NCBI GenBank assembly: GCA_900545805.1
Contig: URAL01000026.1
Coordinates: 1-25,464, forward strand
Direction: 5' to 3'
Length of the DNA: 25,464 bases
DNA from: an uncultured Eubacteriales bacterium
Lineage (GTDB): Bacteria; Bacillota; Clostridia; Oscillospirales; Oscillospiraceae
Part shown: in pieces, positions 7,328 through 15,134 of the stretch
Layout: each line of letters opens with the position of its first letter
Numbering within the stretch: position 1 is the stretch's first letter
The notes under the pieces: model-generated
Told to the model about the DNA's origin: nothing
Databases searched by the model: none
Seen by the model: only the letters and a program-made list of their open reading frames with translations
Position numbers and translations under genes: made by a program

Positions 7328-7357
7328 ATTATATCATATACGGCGTGCATACATCAA
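7328..7357 (-). promoter_or_regulatory. Sigma-A promoter for the SGNH-DUF4358-MBL operon
   Basis: Read on the minus strand, TTGATG (7357-7352) and a perfect TATAAT (7333-7328) are separated by 18 bp. The start codon at 7294 lies 33 bases downstream. Nothing else in the region competes. Confidence 0.75.
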
Positions 7358-7382
7358 GACGAAAAAAGTAAACAGAAGTTTC

Positions 7383-7408
7383 GGCCGCCCGAATTTTTTC
7401 GGACGGCC
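7383..7408 (-). terminator. Putative terminator of the acyl-CoA ligase gene
   Basis: Arms 7383-7393 and 7398-7408 (11 bp with one wobble pair, TTTT loop on the plus strand) form a GC-rich hairpin just beyond the ligase stop at 7420. On the minus strand the sequence after the hairpin is only moderately T-rich (GAAACTTCTGTTTAC, then TTTTTT), so efficiency is uncertain. Confidence 0.6.
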
Positions 7409-7419
7409 AGGAGAGTGTT

Positions 7420-9150
7420 TTATTCTTCGGACGTTTCGGCTGTGCGCTTTGCCTCCTCCTCTTCTTCAAGGACGCGGTAGGCGACCTTGCCGACGAGGGT
7501 CTTGGGCAGCTCGCGGCGAAACTCTATGTCATACGGCATTGCGTACTTTGCTATGTTCTTGCGGCAGTAGGCGAGAATGGCCTCCTTGGTTTCGGGACTT
7601 TCGGGAACGCCGGGCTTGAGCATGACAAAGGCCTTAACCTTCTGCATCTTGTACGGGTCGGGAACGCCGATGATGCAGCTCATGTGCACAAACTCGTGCG
7701 CGTCGAGGATATTCTCAAGCTGACCGGGATAGACATTGTAGCCGGAGGTTATTATCATGCGCTTGGCGCGGCCCTTGAAGTAGATAAAGCCCTCGTCGTC
7801 CATCATGCCGAGATCGCCCGTGTACATCCAGGTAAGGCCGTCATCGTGCCTGCGAAGGGTCTGCGCAGTCTCCTCGGGGTGATTTATGTATTCCATCATG
7901 ACCGTGGGGCCGGCAATGAGTATCTCGCCCTCCTCGCCGTAAGGCAGCTCCTTATCCGTGCCGGGCTCAACTATCTTGTAATAGGTGTCGGGGAAGGGCA
8001 GGCCGATGCTTCCCTCCTTGGCCATGTGCGGAGGAGTCAGGCAGCTTGCCGTGACGCACTCGGTAAGGCCGAAGCCCTCGCGTATCTGGATCTTGGCGTT
8101 GTGATCGTACAGGAATTTGTCAAACTTCTTCTTTAGCTCAATGCTGAGACTGTCGCCGCCGGAGAAAACGCCCTTGAGCGAGCTCAGGTCGGCCTTATCC
8201 ATGCTCGGCAGGCGCAGCAGCGCCTCGTACAGCGTGGGAACGCCGGCGATGAAGTTGCAGTGGTATTTTGTTATCTGCTTTGCGTAGGTCTGCGCGGTAA
8301 AGCGCGGGATGAGGATGCATCTGCCGCCCTGCGAGAGCATCGTGTGGATGCACACACCGAGGCCGAAGCCGTGGAACAGGGGCATTGCCGCGAGCATCTT
8401 ATCGCCGACACGGAACATGGGGTTTGCCGCTATGACCTGCTGACCGAGGGCGTTAAAGTTACGGTTTGAAAGCAGGATGCCCTTTGTCGTGCCGGTCGTG
8501 CCGCCGGAATAGAGGATGACTGCGGGGTCAGAGCCCGTGCGCTTTACCTTATAGTTATAAAAGCAGTGCCGGCCCATGCGCAGGAACTCCCTCCATCGGA
8601 TAACCGGGGCGTCCTCCGGTATCTTTTTGATCTTCCTGCCCTCGGTGAGCATGTAGCCTGCCTTGACGGGCTTTGAAAGCTCGTCCTTTATGCTGGCGAT
8701 GATGATGTTGACGACCCTGGTGTTCTGACGGATATTTTCAAACTTATTGTAGAACTGGTCGAGCGTAATGGCTGTGACAGACTCCGACTCGTTGAGGTAG
8801 AACTCTATCTCCTTTTCAGCCGAAAGGGGGTGGATCATGTTGCAGATGCCGCCGATGAGGTTGACGGCATAGAACATCTGGATGGCCTGGGGGCAGTTGG
8901 GCATTGCGATGGTGACCTTGTCTCCCTCGCGTACGCCGATGGTGCGCAGCGCCTTGGCGCAGTCCTCGATCTCTCTTACAAGCGTCTTATAGGTCGTCGA
9001 CCTGCCCATGAAATCAAAGGCAATATTGTTGGGGTACTGCTTTGCTATCTTCTCAACGGCCTCGAACATCGAGCCGTCGAAGTAATCGAGGGTAAAGGGC
9101 ACCTCGCCCAAATGGTTTTTCCACGGCGCTTTCGCGCTTATGTTTTCCAT
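7420..9150 (-). CDS. AMP-forming acyl-CoA synthetase (medium/long-chain fatty-acid CoA ligase-like)
   Basis: The 576-residue protein is a full-length ANL-superfamily adenylating enzyme that activates a carboxylate as acyl-AMP and transfers it to CoA. It shows the phosphate loop YSGGTTGTTKG (about 214-224), the EGFGLTE motif, YTGDLG, the hinge FKGRAKRMI with SGYNVYP, and the catalytic lysine in LVGKV near the C-terminus. It most resembles fatty-acyl ligases, but chain length cannot be read from sequence. The ATG at 9150 is preferred because AAAGGA lies nine bases upstream; the ATG at 9159 directly abuts that site. It has its own near-consensus promoter and terminator, so it is a single-gene unit next to the LacI regulator. 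A role in the neighbouring catabolic locus is possible but not shown. Confidence 0.88.
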   Translation of the reverse strand: MENISAKAPWKNHLGEVPFTLDYFDGSMFEAVEKIAKQYPNNIAFDFMGRSTTYKTLVREIEDCAKALRTIGVREGDKVTIAMPNCPQAIQMFYAVNLIGGICNMIHPLSAEKEIEFYLNESESVTAITLDQFYNKFENIRQNTRVVNIIIASIKDELSKPVKAGYMLTEGRKIKKIPEDAPVIRWREFLRMGRHCFYNYKVKRTGSDPAVILYSGGTTGTTKGILLSNRNFNALGQQVIAANPMFRVGDKMLAAMPLFHGFGLGVCIHTMLSQGGRCILIPRFTAQTYAKQITKYHCNFIAGVPTLYEALLRLPSMDKADLSSLKGVFSGGDSLSIELKKKFDKFLYDHNAKIQIREGFGLTECVTASCLTPPHMAKEGSIGLPFPDTYYKIVEPGTDKELPYGEEGEILIAGPTVMMEYINHPEETAQTLRRHDDGLTWMYTGDLGMMDDEGFIYFKGRAKRMIITSGYNVYPGQLENILDAHEFVHMSCIIGVPDPYKMQKVKAFVMLKPGVPESPETKEAILAYCRKNIAKYAMPYDIEFRRELPKTLVGKVAYRVLEEEEEAKRTAETSEE

Positions 9151-9193
9151 CCGTATCATTCCTTTATTTTAAAAATCAGAATTTTATAAGAGC

Positions 9194-9222
9194 ATAATAG
9201 CTCATAACGAATATTTTGTCAA
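9194..9222 (-). promoter_or_regulatory. Near-consensus sigma-A promoter of the acyl-CoA ligase gene
   Basis: On the minus strand a perfect TTGACA (9222-9217) is followed after exactly 17 bp by TATTAT (9199-9194). This is the best promoter in the window. A small dyad, GAGC-ATAATA-GCTC (9190-9203), is centred on the -10 box and could be an operator or chance. Confidence 0.85.
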
Positions 9223-9237
9223 ATCCTGAACAAAAAG

Positions 9238-9267
9238 TATGACCCGATGCAGTTGCATCGGGTCATA
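9238..9267 (-). terminator. Terminator of the LacI regulator gene
   Basis: A perfect 14-bp inverted repeat (9238-9251 and 9254-9267, TATGACCCGATGCA arms) is followed on the minus strand by CTTTTTG. It sits 18 bases after the regulator stop, and the ligase promoter lies just beyond it, separating the two units. Confidence 0.9.
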
Positions 9268-9285
9268 ACAGACCGTCGAAATCGC

Positions 9286-10317
9286 TTATTTACATTCCAC
9301 AGTGCTGTTGCCTATCACGATAGGCGAGTCAAAACGTATCTCGCGGTTAGGCTGCGCGGTATTCCCGCTGGCTATCCTGTCAAGCAGGAGCTGCGCCATG
9401 CGGTTGCCAATTGCAAACAGATCCATACGAGTATGTGTAAGATCCACATACATCAGATCGTGGTTGAGAAGGTTGCCGAAGCTGCAAAGCGATATGCTGT
9501 CCGGTATGCTGATGCCGTGCTCGCGGCAATAGCGCATTACGCCCAGTGCCATTTCGCTGTTGGATGCAACGACTGCAGTGGGCGGAACGGGCATGCTCAT
9601 GAGCTTCGCTATCCCGTTGTAGCCGTCGTTGGCGGTGAAGCTTTCGCTGCTTTTTACGACATACGGATATTTGCTGTCGACTGCTATGCCTGCAGAGAGC
9701 ATCGCCATGCGGAAGCCCGCTAAGCGTTCCTCAACCGTGCTCAAAAATTCGGGTCCCGTCAGAAAGGCTATGCGTCTGTGACCCAACTCGAGCAGATGCT
9801 TAGTCAGGCGCGTGACTCCGGAAATGTTATCGAAGTCAACGAAGTCGCCTATAAAGCCGGGATCTCTTATCAGTCTGTTGCTGAGCACGGTCGGAAAACG
9901 GCGGCTCATATCGGCGATGAGCTTATCGTTGTTGCCGACGGTGTTTATGACGATACCCGCAACACGACGCTTGGCCAGCATGTTCAGAAAACGCGTTTCG
10001 CGCTCGAGCGAGAAATTCGTGCTGCAATTTATAAGGCTGTAGCCCCTATCAAAAAGCACATCCTCGATACCACGGCTTATGCTCGTGAAAAACGGGTCGG
10101 CCGTGTTTGACACAACATACGCGACCAGAGACGAATCCTGCATCTTCAGACTCCTTGCGACATCGTTCGGCGTATAGCCGAGCTCCTGTGCCGCAGAAAG
10201 AACCTTTTCCTTGAGCTTTTCATCGACGCGCACATTGCCGTTGAGAACCCTGGATACGGTAGAAACGGAGACCCCTGCCATTTTGGCAACATCTTTTATG
10301 GTAGTATTGTTTGCCAT
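9286..10317 (-). CDS. LacI-family transcriptional regulator
   Basis: The 343-residue protein is a standard LacI/GalR regulator. An N-terminal helix-turn-helix (TIKDVAKMAGVSVSTVSRVLN) is followed by a hinge helix with NDVARSLK, whose Leu normally wedges into the central CG step of the operator. A periplasmic-binding-protein-like effector domain fills the rest (about 62-335). Its likely targets are the three GAAAACG-type palindromes between the divergent genes at 20435 and 20860, which match the LacI-family consensus including the central CG. It is the last gene of the minus-strand locus, read after glycerate kinase. It has its own promoter-like sequence and a strong terminator. The effector is unknown; by context it would be the substrate or an intermediate of the pathway encoded upstream. 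Confidence 0.92.
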   Translation of the reverse strand: MANNTTIKDVAKMAGVSVSTVSRVLNGNVRVDEKLKEKVLSAAQELGYTPNDVARSLKMQDSSLVAYVVSNTADPFFTSISRGIEDVLFDRGYSLINCSTNFSLERETRFLNMLAKRRVAGIVINTVGNNDKLIADMSRRFPTVLSNRLIRDPGFIGDFVDFDNISGVTRLTKHLLELGHRRIAFLTGPEFLSTVEERLAGFRMAMLSAGIAVDSKYPYVVKSSESFTANDGYNGIAKLMSMPVPPTAVVASNSEMALGVMRYCREHGISIPDSISLCSFGNLLNHDLMYVDLTHTRMDLFAIGNRMAQLLLDRIASGNTAQPNREIRFDSPIVIGNSTVECK

Positions 10318-10355
10318 ATGTAATCTCTATCCCTTTATTTCTAAAACTTTTTTAT

Positions 10356-10384
10356 AATCTATCACCGAAAACAGGGCGTGTCAA
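10356..10384 (-). promoter_or_regulatory. Putative promoter of the LacI regulator gene
   Basis: On the minus strand a perfect TTGACA (10384-10379) is followed after 17 bp by TAGATT (10361-10356). A nearby TATAAA five bases further downstream could be used instead, but at poor spacing. It begins 11 bases after the glycerate kinase stop, so the regulator can be made independently of the operon. Confidence 0.6.
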
Positions 10385-10395
10385 GAATTAACTGC

Positions 10396-11526
10396 CTACG
10401 GACACAAGGTATTTATAAGGCGCAGTATATCTCCGAGCGCGGCAATATAATCATTTTTACAATGCTCGGCCAGCTCCGCGGCCGGACGGGCGGCACGATT
10501 CGTGCAGAACACTGCGGAAACTCCGCTGCCGTAGACCTCCTCGGCGTCCTCGCCGATGACGCCGGCAAGCACAACAAGCGGCACGGCTTTTGCCTTGCAG
10601 CGCGTTGCCACGCCTGAGATGACCTTGCCCTGAAGGCTCTGCGAATCGAGCCTTCCTTCGCCGGAGATGACCATGTCGGCTCCGATCAGCATGTCGTCAA
10701 AGCGCACGGCGTCCAGTATCGCGTCGATACCCGAGCACAGCCTGCCGCCCAGCAGTGCAACACAGCCCGCTCCCATTCCGCCTGCCGCGCCGCCGCCGGG
10801 AAGCGACGATATGTCAACGCCGGTATATTCAATCAGCTTTTCGGAAAAGTGCCGCAGGTTCCTGTCAAGCAGCTCGACCGCCGCGGCATCGGCTCCCTTC
10901 TGCGGAGCAAAGACATATGCCGCTCCTTTTTTGCCGTACAACGGATTTTCTACATCGCACATGACGGTAAGCTCAACGCCGCAAAGAAGCTCCCTTACGC
11001 GGCCAAGCCTAATACTCTGGATATTGCACAGAGTTCCGCCGGTCGGGATGAAACTTCTTCCGTTTTTATCGAAAAACTCCGCACCCAGGGCATGTGCACA
11101 GCCGCAGCCGCCGTCGTTTGTCGCGCTGCCGCCGAGCCCGAGCAGTATTTTTCTGCACCCCAGCTCGACAGCATGCCTTATGAGCTGCCCAACGCCAAGC
11201 GTACCGGCGCGCAGCGGATCTTTATTGTCACCCACGAGCGGAAGTCCCGCCGCGGATGCCATTTCTATGATCGCGGTGTCACCCATTACGGCAAGCTCCG
11301 CCGTTACGGGCTCGCCGTACGGCCCGCTCACCTCGCAAAGCACGCGCTCTGCACCGAGAGAATGCACGAAGCATTCTACCGTACCCTCGCCTCCGTCGGC
11401 AACGGGCACGGTTATGAGCTTGCACTCCGGCATGAGGCGCTCGAATACTCCGCGCGCGAGCTCGCATATTCGCAGGCTTGAGAGCGTGCCCTTAAACGAG
11501 TCGGATACAACTATGCATTTTCTCAT
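10396..11526 (-). CDS. glxK: Glycerate 2-kinase (GlxK/GarK type)
   Basis: The 376-residue protein matches the type I glycerate kinase family in length and motifs: an N-terminal SDSFKGTLSS, VADGGEGTV near residue 45, EMASAAGLPLV, LGLGGSATNDGG near 140, and the GGGAAGGMGAG glycine-rich loop near 250. It phosphorylates D-glycerate with ATP, in this family usually giving 2-phosphoglycerate, which feeds lower glycolysis. It starts four bases after the stop of the hydroxypyruvate reductase gene (AAAGGA site upstream), so the two form a cassette converting hydroxypyruvate or tartronate semialdehyde to glycerate and then to 2-phosphoglycerate. This suggests that the locus yields a three-carbon product or handles glycerate itself. 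Confidence 0.9.
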   Translation of the reverse strand: MRKCIVVSDSFKGTLSSLRICELARGVFERLMPECKLITVPVADGGEGTVECFVHSLGAERVLCEVSGPYGEPVTAELAVMGDTAIIEMASAAGLPLVGDNKDPLRAGTLGVGQLIRHAVELGCRKILLGLGGSATNDGGCGCAHALGAEFFDKNGRSFIPTGGTLCNIQSIRLGRVRELLCGVELTVMCDVENPLYGKKGAAYVFAPQKGADAAAVELLDRNLRHFSEKLIEYTGVDISSLPGGGAAGGMGAGCVALLGGRLCSGIDAILDAVRFDDMLIGADMVISGEGRLDSQSLQGKVISGVATRCKAKAVPLVVLAGVIGEDAEEVYGSGVSAVFCTNRAARPAAELAEHCKNDYIAALGDILRLINTLCP

Positions 11527-11529
11527 GAT

Positions 11530-12498
11530 CTATCCTTTCATATTCACGACGTTTACAGGTGCGCCGGACAGGAACGCCTCCAGGTTTTCCGCAGTTGCCT
11601 TTATGATCCTCGACCGGGCTTCCTTCGGAGCCCAGCTTATGTGCGGGGTTATGAAGCAGTTTTTCGCAGCCAAAAGAGGATTATCGGGGCGTATGGGCTC
11701 ACTTGACACGACGTCAAGCCCCGCGGCGTAGACCCGGCCCGAATTGAGCGCGTCGGCAAGATCCTGCTCGTTTACGAGCTGCCCGCGGCTGTTGTTTATA
11801 ATTATAACGTCGGGCTTCATTTTGGCTATACTGTCTTTATTTATCATGCCCTCCGTCTCGGGTAGAAGCGGGCAGTGCATAGCTATGACATCGGAGTTTT
11901 CCAAAAGCTCGTCCACGGTGACGAATTTGGCCAACTCATCCCCGCCCGACTGCTTCGAGCGGCTGTTTGCCAAGACTTTCATCCCCATTGCTCTTGCGAT
12001 GCGCGCGGTCTGCCTGCCGATGCGGCCGTAGCCGAGCACGCCCATGGTCTTGCCGTCGAGCTCGATGAGAGGATAGTCCCAAAAACACCAGTCGGGGTCT
12101 ATCTCCCAGCGGCCCTCGTGGACGGCCTCGGAATGGTGCGCAGTATGATGGCATATCTCCAGCAGCAGCGCGAACACAAACTGTGCGACAGCCGCCGTTC
12201 CGTAGCCCGGTATGTTTGAAACGGGTATCCCCTTTTCCGAAGCGCAAGCGATATCGACGATGTTGTAGCCCGTTGCGAGCACGGCAATGAATTTTATATT
12301 CCAGCAGACATCGAGCACCGCTTTGGATATGGGAGTCTTGTTTGTTATAACGATCTCCGCGTCGCCGATGCGCTCGGCTATGACGGCGTCATCATACTCG
12401 GTTCGGTCATAGACCTCCACCTCGCCGAAGCGTCGCAGCTCATCCCAGGACAGGTCGCCCGGATTGACGCAGTAAGCGTCGAGAATAACGATCTTCAT
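11530..12498 (-). CDS. D-2-hydroxyacid dehydrogenase, glycerate dehydrogenase/hydroxypyruvate reductase type
   Basis: The 322-residue NAD(P)-dependent enzyme shows the Rossmann motif GYGRIG (about 157-162), the active-site Arg in NNSRGQLVNE, a Glu in VVSSEP and the catalytic His in TPHISW. The closing segment EARSR-x8-ENLEAF, ending PVNVVN, is typical of hydroxypyruvate reductase/glycerate dehydrogenase. It would reduce hydroxypyruvate or glyoxylate to D-glycerate or glycolate, or run in reverse. An AGGAGG site lies upstream of ATG 12498, and a TATAAT-like element together with a hairpin lie in the 85-bp gap before it. It may therefore be transcribed partly on its own. Its partner is the glycerate kinase downstream. 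Confidence 0.88.
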   Translation of the reverse strand: MKIVILDAYCVNPGDLSWDELRRFGEVEVYDRTEYDDAVIAERIGDAEIVITNKTPISKAVLDVCWNIKFIAVLATGYNIVDIACASEKGIPVSNIPGYGTAAVAQFVFALLLEICHHTAHHSEAVHEGRWEIDPDWCFWDYPLIELDGKTMGVLGYGRIGRQTARIARAMGMKVLANSRSKQSGGDELAKFVTVDELLENSDVIAMHCPLLPETEGMINKDSIAKMKPDVIIINNSRGQLVNEQDLADALNSGRVYAAGLDVVSSEPIRPDNPLLAAKNCFITPHISWAPKEARSRIIKATAENLEAFLSGAPVNVVNMKG

Positions 12499-12538
12499 TT
12501 TTATGCCTCCTGTTTTAAATAATTATAACACAATACAT

Positions 12539-12568
12539 GAGCGCCGTTTAGCAAAATAAACGGCGCTC
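12539..12568 (-). terminator. Intergenic hairpin between PEBP gene and hydroxyacid dehydrogenase gene
   Basis: A perfect 12-bp stem (GAGCGCCGTTTA at 12539-12550 with 12557-12568) encloses a 6-nt loop. No T-run follows on the minus strand, so it is a weak terminator, an attenuator or a processing signal more than a full stop. A TATAAT occurs about 10 bases further downstream on the minus strand, but no convincing -35 box precedes it. Confidence 0.6.
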
Positions 12569-12583
12569 TCATTCTGTTGCATT

Positions 12584-13066
12584 TTACATTTTACTGTACA
12601 GGCCTTCGAGTTCCGCCTGCGCGAGGATATGGCCGCGCATTTTTCGGAACATCACGTTCATATCGAAGCCGTTTTCGATATCCAGCACGGTATCGAGCGC
12701 GAATATCCTGAGGGTGTAGACGTGGTCGGCATCCGGCGGGGTCATGCCGCAGTAGCCGATGCATTCCTCTCTCGGTCTGCTTCCTCCCTGCATGCTTATA
12801 TAGCTGTTGACTCCCTGCACAAAGCCCTCGCCCTGCGCGGAGGCATTTTCCCCAAGTCCGGTCAGTGGTATGTTGCACGCTGCCCAATGGACCCAGGAGA
12901 AGCCTCCCGTTACGGGAAAGGCATCTCTGTCCTCAAGCAACAGAGCCAAAGATACCGTTCCTTCGGGTGCGTCGGCGACCGTGAACGCAGGGGAGAGATT
13001 CCTGCCGTGACCGCCGCAGTCGACGGCGAAGCGGCCGTCGGCCAAGGATGATGAAAATACCTTCAT
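12584..13066 (-). CDS. YbhB/YbcL-type PEBP (Raf-kinase-inhibitor-like) family protein
   Basis: The 160-residue protein fits the bacterial phosphatidylethanolamine-binding-protein family: N-terminal SSSLADGRF, then NLSPAFTVADAPEGT, the EDRDAF segment at the family's DPDAP position, FSWVHWAACNIP, and a C-terminal CIGYCGMTPPD at the place of the ligand-pocket motif. No signal peptide is seen. The molecular role of bacterial PEBPs is unclear; they bind small anionic or phospho-ligands in a conserved pocket. The start lies four bases after the dctM stop, with no good ribosome binding site of its own. This suggests translational coupling to the TRAP transporter and a link to the imported substrate. 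Confidence 0.85.
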   Translation of the reverse strand: MKVFSSSLADGRFAVDCGGHGRNLSPAFTVADAPEGTVSLALLLEDRDAFPVTGGFSWVHWAACNIPLTGLGENASAQGEGFVQGVNSYISMQGGSRPREECIGYCGMTPPDADHVYTLRIFALDTVLDIENGFDMNVMFRKMRGHILAQAELEGLYSKM

Positions 13067-13070
13067 ATCA

Positions 13071-14399
13071 TTAACCGTAGCTGAGGTTGGGCAGCCACAT
13101 AACGATACCCGGAATGAGTGTGACCAGCACCGTTACCAGAAGCACCGCTATGATAAACGGTACAACGCCCTTATAGACTTCGAGCATCGTGTATCCCTTC
13201 GGGAGCAGCGCCTTGACATAGAAAAGTGCAAAGCCGAAGGGCGGCGTCATGAAGCAGGTCTGCATGATGACCGCGATGCAGGTGCACAGCCAAAGAGTAT
13301 TCTCGAAGCCCATATCGGTGAGGATAGGCAGGAAAATGGGAACAACTATGGCAACGATGCCGATCCAGTCGATGAACATGCCCATGAAGAATATGAGAGC
13401 CATCATAAAGATGAAGCAGCCCCACTTGCCGATGCCGACAGAGGCAACGAAGTTTTCGATCATTGTGTCGCCGCCGAGCGCGAAGAAGATCGCGCAGAAG
13501 CTGTTTGCCGCTATCATAATGAAAAAGCACATTGCGGAGGTCTTAAGGCAGCCGATGACGGACTCCTTGAGCATCTTCCATGAGAAGCTCTTATAGAAGA
13601 AGGTCAGGATCAAAGCCAGCAGTGCGCCGCAGGCAGAGGCCTCTGTCGGGGTAGCAACGCCCATGAAGATGGTCCCCAAAACGCCGAGGATTAGTATCAG
13701 CGGCGGAATGAGGTTTACAAGGATATCTTTGATGAGAACAGCCTTGTTGAGCTTTTTAAACTCCTCCTTGCTCATCGCGGGGCCCTTTTCGGGGTGGATT
13801 GCGCAGGTAACAAGGATATAGATGATGTAAACAACGGCGAGGATGCCGCCGGGGACAAAGCAGCACAGCAGAAGCTTTGACAGCGATACCTGTGCCAGTG
13901 ACGCCAGAGTAACGAGCATGATGCTCGGCGGGATCAGTATACCCAGCGAGCCGCCTGCGCAGACGGTGCCTGTGGCGAGACCGTGGTCATATTTATTCTT
14001 GTCCAGAACAGGCAGAGCCAGCAGACCCATAGTCAGTACGGATGCGCCGACAACGCCGGTCGTTGCCGCGAAAACCGCCGAAACAACCATGACCGCTGCG
14101 GCAAGGCCGCCCTTTACAGGCCCGAACAGCTTGCGAACCGCCTCAAACAGGCCGTCTGCAACTCCGGAATAGGTAAGAAAGTTTGCCATGAGAACAAACA
14201 TGGGGATAGCTATGAGTGTGTAGTTGTTCATGACGCCGAAGGTCTGGCTCATGATAATGCTGAAGGTAGAAGTCCCCCAGCCGATGTAGCCTATGATGAC
14301 CGCGACGCCTCCGAGGACATACGCCAGGGGTGTACCTATGAGAAGGCCGGCCAGCAGCGCTACGAACATTATAAGCAGTAAGCTTGCAGATACAGTCAT
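13071..14399 (-). CDS. dctM: TRAP transporter large permease (DctM)
   Basis: The 442-residue protein is very hydrophobic throughout with about a dozen membrane segments, and has the length and pattern of DctM, the ion-coupled channel subunit of tripartite TRAP transporters. Recognisable family segments are GTPLAYVLGG near the N-terminus, a central GGSLGILIPPSIMLV and a later MTPPFGFALFYVKA. It moves the substrate delivered by the DctP binding protein across the cytoplasmic membrane using the Na+ gradient. It overlaps the small-permease gene by four bases (ATGA) and is followed by the PEBP gene after four bases. Substrate identity is not readable from this subunit. Confidence 0.95.
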   Translation of the reverse strand: MTVSASLLLIMFVALLAGLLIGTPLAYVLGGVAVIIGYIGWGTSTFSIIMSQTFGVMNNYTLIAIPMFVLMANFLTYSGVADGLFEAVRKLFGPVKGGLAAAVMVVSAVFAATTGVVGASVLTMGLLALPVLDKNKYDHGLATGTVCAGGSLGILIPPSIMLVTLASLAQVSLSKLLLCCFVPGGILAVVYIIYILVTCAIHPEKGPAMSKEEFKKLNKAVLIKDILVNLIPPLILILGVLGTIFMGVATPTEASACGALLALILTFFYKSFSWKMLKESVIGCLKTSAMCFFIMIAANSFCAIFFALGGDTMIENFVASVGIGKWGCFIFMMALIFFMGMFIDWIGIVAIVVPIFLPILTDMGFENTLWLCTCIAVIMQTCFMTPPFGFALFYVKALLPKGYTMLEVYKGVVPFIIAVLLVTVLVTLIPGIVMWLPNLSYG

Positions 14400-15034
14400 T
14401 GTTCACTGCCTCCCTTCTCGATTTCTTCAATCGCCTCGGTGTGAAGGCCGGAGTCGGCCTCAGTAGCGAGTATCTCCTCGATTTCCTGTGCGACCTTGTC
14501 GTCATCGTCGTCGGAAAGGCCGAGGGCATCGCCCTTGTCAAAGAGTCGGAAGAACAGCTTTATAAGCTCTGAAATGCCCTGCAGCAGCATAAGGATTCCG
14601 CAGGCGGGTATGGTAGCCTTGACCGGCCACAGTACCGGAGCCCAGGTGCTCCATGAGCGCTCGAGCGAGGAGAGGGATCTGCCGAAGTATCTCACGCCGG
14701 CAGTGGTGAATATGAGCATGAACATTCCGAAGAACACGATAAAGGTAGCAATATCGATTATTCTTTTTGTTTTCTTGTTAAATACGTTGTAGAGAACATC
14801 GACACGGACGTTAACACCGAGCTGAAGGCCATAGGGCAGCGACAGCATGATCATTCCTCCGAAAAGAAACGTTACGGTCTCATAGGACCACAGCGTCGGC
14901 GAAGCGAAAACGCGGCGCATGAAAACCTCCGCCACTATCAGAAACATTATAAGAACGCTCAGATAAGCAGCAAACATGCCGATGGCCTTAACGATCCTGT
15001 CGATCGTTTTTGATATGCCTGCCATCACTTTCAT
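14396..15034 (-). CDS. dctQ: TRAP transporter small permease (DctQ) with acidic C-terminal extension
   Basis: The 212-residue protein shows the DctQ four-helix layout in residues 1-165, including MRRVFASPTLWSYETV and a conserved LPYGLQLGVNVRVDVLY segment. DctQ supports DctM and the docking of the binding protein. Residues from about 165 to the end form a soluble acidic tail containing five consecutive Asp and many Glu residues. Most DctQ proteins end near 160-180 residues, so the tail is an addition. An AGGAGG site lies 11 bases before ATG 15034. It follows the dctP gene after about 100 bp containing a strong hairpin and overlaps dctM by four bases. Confidence 0.93.
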   Translation of the reverse strand: MKVMAGISKTIDRIVKAIGMFAAYLSVLIMFLIVAEVFMRRVFASPTLWSYETVTFLFGGMIMLSLPYGLQLGVNVRVDVLYNVFNKKTKRIIDIATFIVFFGMFMLIFTTAGVRYFGRSLSSLERSWSTWAPVLWPVKATIPACGILMLLQGISELIKLFFRLFDKGDALGLSDDDDDKVAQEIEEILATEADSGLHTEAIEEIEKGGSEQ

Positions 15035-15077
15035 TATTGATATATCCTCCTGTTAGATCGTTACCGGTCTCCCGGCA

Positions 15078-15111
15078 TGTCCTGCCGGCCCGTACAAAGG
15101 CCGACAGGACA
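15078..15111 (-). promoter_or_regulatory. Intercistronic hairpin between dctP and dctQ
   Basis: Arms 15078-15090 (TGTCCTGCCGGCC) and 15099-15111 form a 13-bp stem with one wobble pair and an 8-nt loop. No T-run follows on the minus strand. Such hairpins after binding-protein genes commonly protect the upstream message from 3' decay, giving more DctP than membrane subunits; partial termination is also possible. Confidence 0.75.
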
Positions 15112-15134
15112 GTTTGGTAGAGAGGTAGTTATGC

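Noticed and set aside
10667..11731. 354-codon plus-strand Ser/Pro-rich frame over glycerate kinase
   Set aside because: The Ser/Pro-rich composition is a by-product of the opposite strand's Gly/Ala-rich codons; it is antisense to a clear glycerate kinase.
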